From an uncultured Christensenellaceae bacterium (GTDB taxonomy: Bacteria > Bacillota > Clostridia > Christensenellales > Pumilibacteraceae): 10,545 bases of DNA. The stretch is taken from contig CAJUKR010000051.1 of the NCBI GenBank assembly GCA_910587025.1, positions 1 through 10,545 on the forward strand, read 5' to 3'. Position 1 is the stretch's first letter; every line of letters begins with the position of its first letter. This document shows, piece by piece, positions 7,401-10,545 of the stretch. The position numbers and the translations under genes are program-made. The notes under the pieces are model-generated. The model was not told the DNA's origin. It was given only the letters and a program-made list of their open reading frames with translations, and searched no databases.

Positions 7401-7506
7401 CGCCGTGGTTATTGCGGGCTTGCTCGTTGCCGCCGGAGCGGCGTGGGTGATAATTCGCGCTCTGGACGAGAAGAAGAACCCCGACAAGTATGAGAAGGGC
7501 GAATAA
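4474..7506 (+). CDS. GH3 glycosidase with inverted domains and two membrane anchors
   Basis: A 1010-residue glycoside hydrolase family 3 protein, probably a beta-glucosidase or beta-xylosidase acting on the outer face of the membrane. Domain order is swapped relative to most GH3 enzymes. The alpha/beta-sandwich domain comes first (about 85-340; EEGITLLKNDGVLPL, then VNPSGR) and holds the candidate acid/base E239 in GQEGDD. The FnIII-like domain follows (about 395-510; YPFGYGLHY). The TIM barrel is last (about 640-960): DGPLGL with D695, NLHRSPFGGRNFEYYSEDP with R765, K798-H799 in IKHFALNE, and nucleophile D897 in VITDF. Hydrophobic helices at about 12-32 and 972-994, each flanked by lysine/arginine on the cytoplasmic side, predict both ends inside and all catalytic domains outside. 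RBS AAGGAG (4461-4466) stands 7 bases before the ATG. It shares an operon with the small membrane gene 15 bases downstream and is likely controlled by the LytTR system. Substrate is not predictable. Confidence 0.93.
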   Translation: MNKKMSNEKFRIILLPIIAVLLILAIVLPIVANSYSATLDMILGRGARHVVELDDVPAESTQYYDAKFPNPEAGTLQNSDPPTEIEEKSRNEAAKTALKVTEEGITLLKNDGVLPLNKNSKVTPFGYRYLVPVWGGAGSASTNMNFDYVVTAEEALAMNFSVNDTVVSKMKGATATEFVGDTSKAPSVATWGGNDGGTMGMPPSTDMTVYEYEPGIYAGTESSCDGTVGVVFIGRRGQEGDDLWAFPYVDSGAQHELQLTTYEKDMIAFAKANCDKVVAICNFSNIMEIGELEEDAGINAILWIGNPAAKGLEAMSEIMVGDVNPSGRTVNVWLNDITEDPAHINVMNGTYANGDMVSKNYYEYEEGIYMGYRYYETAAAEAAKGNYAGFDYDDEVVYPFGYGLHYDNDKVTQELTEVRLRGSNLHVNGVIKNDSSREVKETVQLYIEAPYYAEGSKIEKSAKVLVDFDKYTVAANSSTEFEFVVAREDFASFDGDCYYTENGGYVLEKGEYVLHLGKNSHEDWGSDKFVIEETLAYVDAGAKNAAKAIGKRPSDGIVVENTFDDVKRYIDDGYMTVMSRSDFEATMPTTAAIDKVAPDYIVKANAAYDKDNDPVSGVKNPDATLYKAEKPKSKVDNGLTLSSMRGLAYDDPLWEDLLDQIDFDKRDEISAAITYGLYSTQPLEDIGLIRTGDNDGPLGLTATWSGTQGHVVACAWASAPITAATFNTDLIYEMGLAIGQEGLTNGIQGWYAPAVNLHRSPFGGRNFEYYSEDPVVSGKIGAAMVSGTRQNGLFAHIKHFALNEMDHARGNVQVYATEQSMREMYLRGFEIATKTAECTEQVYDETTRGQKTVTIKAAGAYMTSMTFIGPKFTGASYDLLTTVLRNEWGFEGFVITDFTSGSNKSKDCGYQVGNDLWMGMRATALNDLDTATAQWSVRRAIKNIAYTVVNSSAYNGVAPGSYAYYDMSPWRIALIIAVVIAGLLVAAGAAWVIIRALDEKKNPDKYEKGE

Positions 7507-7521
7507 TCGGAGGTAATATTT

Positions 7522-7941
7522 ATGCGAGAATTTATTGATAAAGCCGCTAAAAACGGTATAGTAAGTTATATACTCAATGCTTGCGCGTTGCTCCTCGGTA
7601 TAATTGCGTTTATATGTTACCTTGTATCAGCCGAGGATAAGTCGCAGATGACGGAAACATTCATTTCGGCGGCTGTCGTCGTTCCCCTCGTTTTCGCCGT
7701 GATCGCGAACGGGGTGGGTATTGTGTTCCAGTGCAGTTACGTCAAAATCGGAGCGTTTGCGATGTATTTCCTTGCGTTTATTACCTGGATATTCAATCAG
7801 ATCGGTTATATCGTGAACGTCTTTATGGGTATAGACGGCAACAGCTTCGGATTTGCTTATGTTATAACGTTCGTATTCATAATTGCGTGCGCCGTTCTGA
7901 GTTTGTTGTCGATAAAAAATTTCAATAAGAGCAAGCGGTAA
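7522..7941 (+). CDS. Small four-helix membrane protein of unknown function
   Basis: A 139-residue hydrophobic protein that I do not recognise as a named family. Four membrane segments are apparent at about 14-34, 46-69, 75-99 and 109-131, with short loops (the first, EDKSQMTE, is charged) and a lysine/arginine-rich C-terminus (NKSKR), suggesting both ends are cytoplasmic. It has no enzyme motif, signal-peptide cleavage site or substrate-binding signature. A strong RBS (GGAGG, 7509-7513) lies 8 bases before the ATG, and the start is 15 bases after the GH3 stop, so it is co-transcribed with that gene and likely expressed at a comparable level. The context suggests a partner of the membrane-anchored glycosidase, for example for assembly or stability, or a protein of the same envelope response. 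That role is inference only. Confidence 0.85.
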   Translation: MREFIDKAAKNGIVSYILNACALLLGIIAFICYLVSAEDKSQMTETFISAAVVVPLVFAVIANGVGIVFQCSYVKIGAFAMYFLAFITWIFNQIGYIVNVFMGIDGNSFGFAYVITFVFIIACAVLSLLSIKNFNKSKR

Positions 7942-7953
7942 AACGCGTGCGAA

Positions 7954-7993
7954 CGAAAAAGAACGTTCCGAAATTTCGGAGCGTTCTTTTTCG
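7954..7993 (+). terminator. Rho-independent terminator of the GH3 operon
   Basis: A 12-bp perfect stem pairs 7954-7965 with 7982-7993. Inside it, TCCGAAATTTCGGA (7967-7980) is self-complementary and extends the hairpin past a T-G wobble. The 3' arm contains TTCTTTTT, so the T-tract is part of the stem, and the 5' arm has the matching A-tract. It starts 12 bases after the stop of the small membrane gene. Confidence 0.9.
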
Positions 7994-8052
7994 TCCCCGT
8001 AAGCGCGGGCTTTATTTTATATTTTGCTGTCTTTTGCGCGCGCAGGCTCGAG

Positions 8053-8074
8053 TGACGTGGCGATGACAACGTCA
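8053..8074. repeat. Inverted repeat upstream of the rlmD promoter
   Basis: TGACGT (8053-8058) and its reverse complement ACGTCA (8069-8074) flank a 10-bp spacer, ending 15 bp before the rlmD -35. Arms of 6 bp with this spacing could be a dimer-binding site, but such short repeats also occur by chance. Confidence 0.3.
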
Positions 8075-8089
8075 ATGCGTTTGCGTTTC

Positions 8090-8118
8090 TTGACTTTTTT
8101 CTCGCACGGTGGTAAAAT
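8090..8118 (+). promoter_or_regulatory. Sigma-A promoter of rlmD
   Basis: A -35 TTGACT (8090-8095), a 17-bp spacer and a -10 TAAAAT (8113-8118), five of six consensus matches in each box. The predicted start, near 8125, leaves only enough leader for the RBS AGGAG (8127-8131). It also rules out the in-frame GTG at 8109, which would lie upstream of the transcript. Confidence 0.88.
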
Positions 8119-8138
8119 TACGAAAAAGGAGAACGGCA

Positions 8139-9491
8139 TTGGAAATCGAAAAGAACGACGTTATAGAATGTACGATAGACGATATAGGCGCGTTCGGCGA
8201 GGGCATAACGCATATAGGCGGGCTTACGGTATTCATACCAGGCGCTCTTGTCGGCGAAAAAGTTTCGGCGCGCGTTGTGCTTGTGAAAACGTCGCTTGCG
8301 CATGCCGTGCTTATAAAGATAATTTCGCCGTCGCCTTTTCGCGTCGAACCGCCTTGTCCGTATTTCAGACAGTGCGGAGGTTGTTCGTTGCAACATCTGA
8401 GTTATGACGCGCAGCTTTGCTTAAAGCAAAGCATAGTCAAAAATTCTCTGAAAAAATATGCGGGCATCGATTGCGAAGTGTCGCCCGTAGTCCCGTCGCC
8501 TAATGTACTCGGTTACAGAAACAAACTTTCTTTGCCCGTACTTTATGATAAAAAACGCGGAACGGTCTGCGGGTTGTTCGCGAAAAAATCGCACCGTATA
8601 GTGGATATACAAGACTGTCTGTTGCAGCGCGCGCCGACTTTCGAGACTGCTAAAAAAGCGTTTGATTTCGCTTGTTCTTCGGGGCTTGCGGGCTATGACG
8701 AAGAACGCGGTAAGGGCGATCTTCGCCATATAGTCGTACGTTCGCTCGGGAATGAAATTTCGCTTACGTACGTTCTCAACGGTGAGAAAAAGGCGTTCGA
8801 ACGCGCTCTCGAAAAAGAATTGCAACGCGAACGACCCGAAAATTTTTCGTTACATATAAATTACAATACATCGAAAAGCAACGTTATTTTGGGCGGAAAA
8901 AGCCGACTTGTGTACGGTACCGCGCTTACTCGACTCGACGGCATCGAAGTGGAAACTCATCCGCAGGCTTTCTTTCAGGTGAACGATAAAGTGCGCGAAA
9001 AACTGTATAAAGCGGCGCTCGACAGGGTATCGGAAAATATTAACGTTATCGATGCGTATTCGGGCGCTGGAGTGATGAGCGCATTTTTCGCCCGCAAGGC
9101 AAAACGCGTCGTCGGTATAGAAATTTCCGCGGCGGCGGTCGAAGTCGCAAATAATCTTGCAAAAAGAGAGCATCTCGAAAATCTTTCATTCGTACTCGGC
9201 GACTGCGCCGAGAAGATGGGCGGTGTTTTGAGAGAATTTTCGGGCTCGGACGTTTGTATCGTACTTGATCCGCCGAGAAGCGGTTGCTCGCGCGAAGTAA
9301 CAGATGCGGTGAACGATAGCGGAGCCGAGAGAATTATTTACATATCTTGCAATCCGTCCACTCTTGCCCGAGATCTTGCGCTTATGGACAATTATACCTC
9401 GACCGAAATAATCCCTTTCGATATGTTCCCGCAAACGCCGAATGTCGAGACGTTAGTCGTTCTTTCCCGTAAAAAGTCCGACGGTCTTTAA
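8139..9491 (+). CDS. rlmD: 23S rRNA (uracil-5-)-methyltransferase RlmD/RlmCD (TrmA/RumA family)
   Basis: This 450-residue enzyme uses S-adenosylmethionine to methylate C5 of uridine in 23S rRNA (U1939 in E. coli numbering; related Bacillota enzymes also modify U747). A TRAM RNA-binding domain occupies about 1-62. Cysteines C73, C79, C82 (PCPYFRQCGGC) and C160 match the four ligands of the family's [4Fe-4S] cluster. The Rossmann domain has the SAM-binding loop DAYSGAGVMSAFFA (305 on) and VVGIEIS. LDPPRSGC (376 on), catalytic C404 in YISCNPSTLARD, and the general-base glutamate E437 in NVETLVVLS complete the active site. TTG 8139 is chosen as start because AGGAG (8127-8131) is spaced 7 bases from it and the promoter excludes the longer GTG version. 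It is a single-gene unit between the GH3 terminator and convergent spmB. It could equally be called rlmCD or rumA. Confidence 0.94.
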   Translation: MEIEKNDVIECTIDDIGAFGEGITHIGGLTVFIPGALVGEKVSARVVLVKTSLAHAVLIKIISPSPFRVEPPCPYFRQCGGCSLQHLSYDAQLCLKQSIVKNSLKKYAGIDCEVSPVVPSPNVLGYRNKLSLPVLYDKKRGTVCGLFAKKSHRIVDIQDCLLQRAPTFETAKKAFDFACSSGLAGYDEERGKGDLRHIVVRSLGNEISLTYVLNGEKKAFERALEKELQRERPENFSLHINYNTSKSNVILGGKSRLVYGTALTRLDGIEVETHPQAFFQVNDKVREKLYKAALDRVSENINVIDAYSGAGVMSAFFARKAKRVVGIEISAAAVEVANNLAKREHLENLSFVLGDCAEKMGGVLREFSGSDVCIVLDPPRSGCSREVTDAVNDSGAERIIYISCNPSTLARDLALMDNYTSTEIIPFDMFPQTPNVETLVVLSRKKSDGL

Positions 9492-9592
9492 GATTTACGG
9501 TAAAGGACGATCGTTTAATTTATATAAAGAATGCTTATGATCGGAGTTTCGGATGACGCGGATTCGCAAACTTTCGAAACAAATCGTAAATT
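9492..9592. other. Convergent intergenic region without a clear terminator
   Basis: These 101 bases separate the 3' ends of rlmD (plus strand) and spmB (minus strand). Only small palindromes are visible, such as ACGATCGT, GCGGATTCGC and a GTTTCG/CGAAAC pair with a long loop. None is followed by a T-run on either strand. Termination here may be Rho-dependent or collision-based, or use a structure I cannot see. Confidence 0.4.
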
Positions 9593-10099
9593 TTACATCA
9601 GGCGACAGATATTGCAACCTATCACGTTGCCGAGGAAAGATGCGATGAGCGCGAGCGGAATGGCGTAACGCAGGTTTTTGACGTTGGATTTGGAGAAATA
9701 TATCGCCGAAACGTAGAACACCGTTTCGCTCGAGCCGTAGATGACGGACGCGCACCGTCCGATGATGCCGTCGGTACCGTAGACTTCGTATATGTGTTCG
9801 AGCACCGACAGACTGCCCGCTCCGGACAGCGGGCGGAGCAGAAGGAGTTCTGTACATTCGCGCGGGATGCCGACGAATTCGAGCGCGGGCGCGAGAAAGC
9901 CGCTTACCGCTCCGCTCGCTCCGCTGACGCGGAACACTTCGCACGCCACCATTACGACGAGCAGATACGGCAGAACGCTTGTCATGAGTTCGATTGCGCC
10001 CGACGCGCCTTTGACGAACGCCGAATAGGCGTTCTTTTTTTTAAGCAAGGAAATCAGAAGTACGGTTATGAAAATAAGCGGAACTATGTACAGCGTCAT
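9593..10099 (-). CDS. spmB: Spore maturation protein B (SpmB), Gate-domain membrane protein
   Basis: A 168-residue membrane protein with the nucleoside-recognition (Gate) domain of the SpmB family. In Bacillus, SpmA and SpmB act together in spore core dehydration and heat resistance; homologues also occur in non-sporulating bacteria, where the role is unclear. An N-terminal helix (about 3-20) is followed by a conserved block: ELMTSVLPYLLVVM, LLLRPLSGAGSLSVLEHIYEVYG, GRCASVIYGSSETVFYVSAIYF and a glycine-containing C-terminal helix (ASFLGNVIG). Length is usual. Its ATG overlaps the spmA TGA (10096-10099), and an RBS-like GGGAG on the minus strand (within 10106-10112) lies inside the end of spmA, indicating coupled translation. 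The gene converges on rlmD. Confidence 0.92.
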   Translation of the reverse strand: MTLYIVPLIFITVLLISLLKKKNAYSAFVKGASGAIELMTSVLPYLLVVMVACEVFRVSGASGAVSGFLAPALEFVGIPRECTELLLLRPLSGAGSLSVLEHIYEVYGTDGIIGRCASVIYGSSETVFYVSAIYFSKSNVKNLRYAIPLALIASFLGNVIGCNICRLM

Positions 10100-10545
10100 T
10101 TTACACTCTCCCTGATTACAAGCTTTTTCTTTTTTCCGAAAGCGAATTTTTCTGAAAACTTACTTGACACTGCCGCCCATACTTTGACTCCGATTACGCC
10201 GAATACCGTGCTTAAAACGGTGGCGACGATACACGGAAAGAGGAAGTCCGCGGGGTTTGCGGATCCTGCGGCGGCGCGCATGCCGATGACCGTGGACGGG
10301 AATATTTGCAGGCTTGTGGCCGAAATGACGGTCAGCATGATCATATTCGTCGAAGCCTTCGTCGGATTTTTTTCGTTCGGTTTCATGCTTTCCACCGCGC
10401 CTATGCCCATAGGCGTCGCGGCGTTGCCGAGTCCGAGCAGGTTGGCGCTGATGTTCATGGAAATGAATTTTTCCGTTTCATCGCTTTCGCCCGGGAAAAG
10501 TTTACGCACGATGGGACGGAGCAGTTTCGCGAGTTTGTCCGCTAT
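10096..10545 (-). CDS. spmA: Spore maturation protein A (SpmA), C-terminal part, cut by window edge
   Basis: The frame is open from the right edge to TGA at 10098-10096, giving 149 residues. SpmA proteins are about 195-200 residues, so roughly the first 50 lie outside the window. Visible family marks are the helix IADKLAKLLRPIVRKLFP, the hallmark MNISANLLGLGNAATPMG, a proline-rich loop, the conserved TSLQIFPSTVIGMRAA and a final membrane segment (CIVATVLSTVFGVIGVKVW) before a lysine-rich tail. An apparent internal start (GTG at 10509) is not the real one, because homology continues upstream of it. The gene forms the Gate-domain pair with spmB, whose start overlaps its stop by ATGA. Its promoter lies outside the window. 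Confidence 0.93.
   Translation of the reverse strand: MADKLAKLLRPIVRKLFPGESDETEKFISMNISANLLGLGNAATPMGIGAVESMKPNEKNPTKASTNMIMLTVISATSLQIFPSTVIGMRAAAGSANPADFLFPCIVATVLSTVFGVIGVKVWAAVSSKFSEKFAFGKKKKLVIRESVK

Noticed and set aside
7996..8018. A second terminator (CCCG/CGGG stem followed by T-rich DNA) after the GH3 operon
   Set aside because: The stem is only 4 bp, and the much stronger hairpin at 7954-7993 already explains termination.
8109..8138. A longer rlmD starting at GTG 8109
   Set aside because: It overlaps the -10 box, lacks an RBS, and the TTG at 8139 has a well-spaced AGGAG.

Overview
The window looks like chromosome from a low-to-mid-GC, single-membrane bacterium of the Bacillota, most likely an uncultured anaerobic, gut-type member of the Clostridia. 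The evidence is a spmA-spmB spore-maturation pair, an AgrC/AgrA-style HPK10-LytTR two-component system, clean sigma-A-type promoters (TTGACA-17-TATAAT) and a large GH3 enzyme with inverted domain order like those described from rumen and gut Clostridia. There are no rRNA or tRNA genes, insertion sequences, CRISPR arrays or phage genes, and coding density is high. The longest gap without a gene is about 200 bases.

Layout, left to right. (1) The last 22 codons of an unidentified plus-strand gene, closed by a perfect 14-bp terminator hairpin. (2) smpB, the tmRNA partner in ribosome rescue, behind a TATAAT promoter so close to the ATG that the mRNA would be almost leaderless. It is followed by a CPA2-type cation:proton antiporter. 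(3) A consensus promoter and a response regulator/histidine kinase pair overlapping by ATGA. (4) An intergenic region with two exact 16-bp direct repeats, 20 bp apart, each holding a perfect match to the LytTR-domain recognition consensus. These lie just upstream of a second promoter that drives a 1010-residue GH3 glycosidase anchored by a transmembrane helix at each end, plus a 139-residue four-helix membrane protein of unknown function, closed by a strong terminator. (5) rlmD, a 23S rRNA m5U methyltransferase, with its own promoter and a TTG start. (6) On the minus strand, convergent to the rest, spmB and the 3' part of spmA, overlapping by ATGA and running off the right edge.

How it fits together. 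The centre (about 2200-8000) reads as one signal-response module. A polytopic sensor kinase detects an unknown signal and phosphorylates a LytTR regulator. The regulator is predicted to bind the tandem repeats and activate the membrane-tethered glycosidase and its small membrane partner. The sensor resembles peptide-pheromone receptors in architecture, but no agrB/agrD-like pheromone genes lie in the window, so the ligand could instead be a sugar, a cell-wall fragment or an unlinked peptide. The flanking genes (smpB, antiporter, rlmD, spmA/B) are housekeeping or widely conserved.
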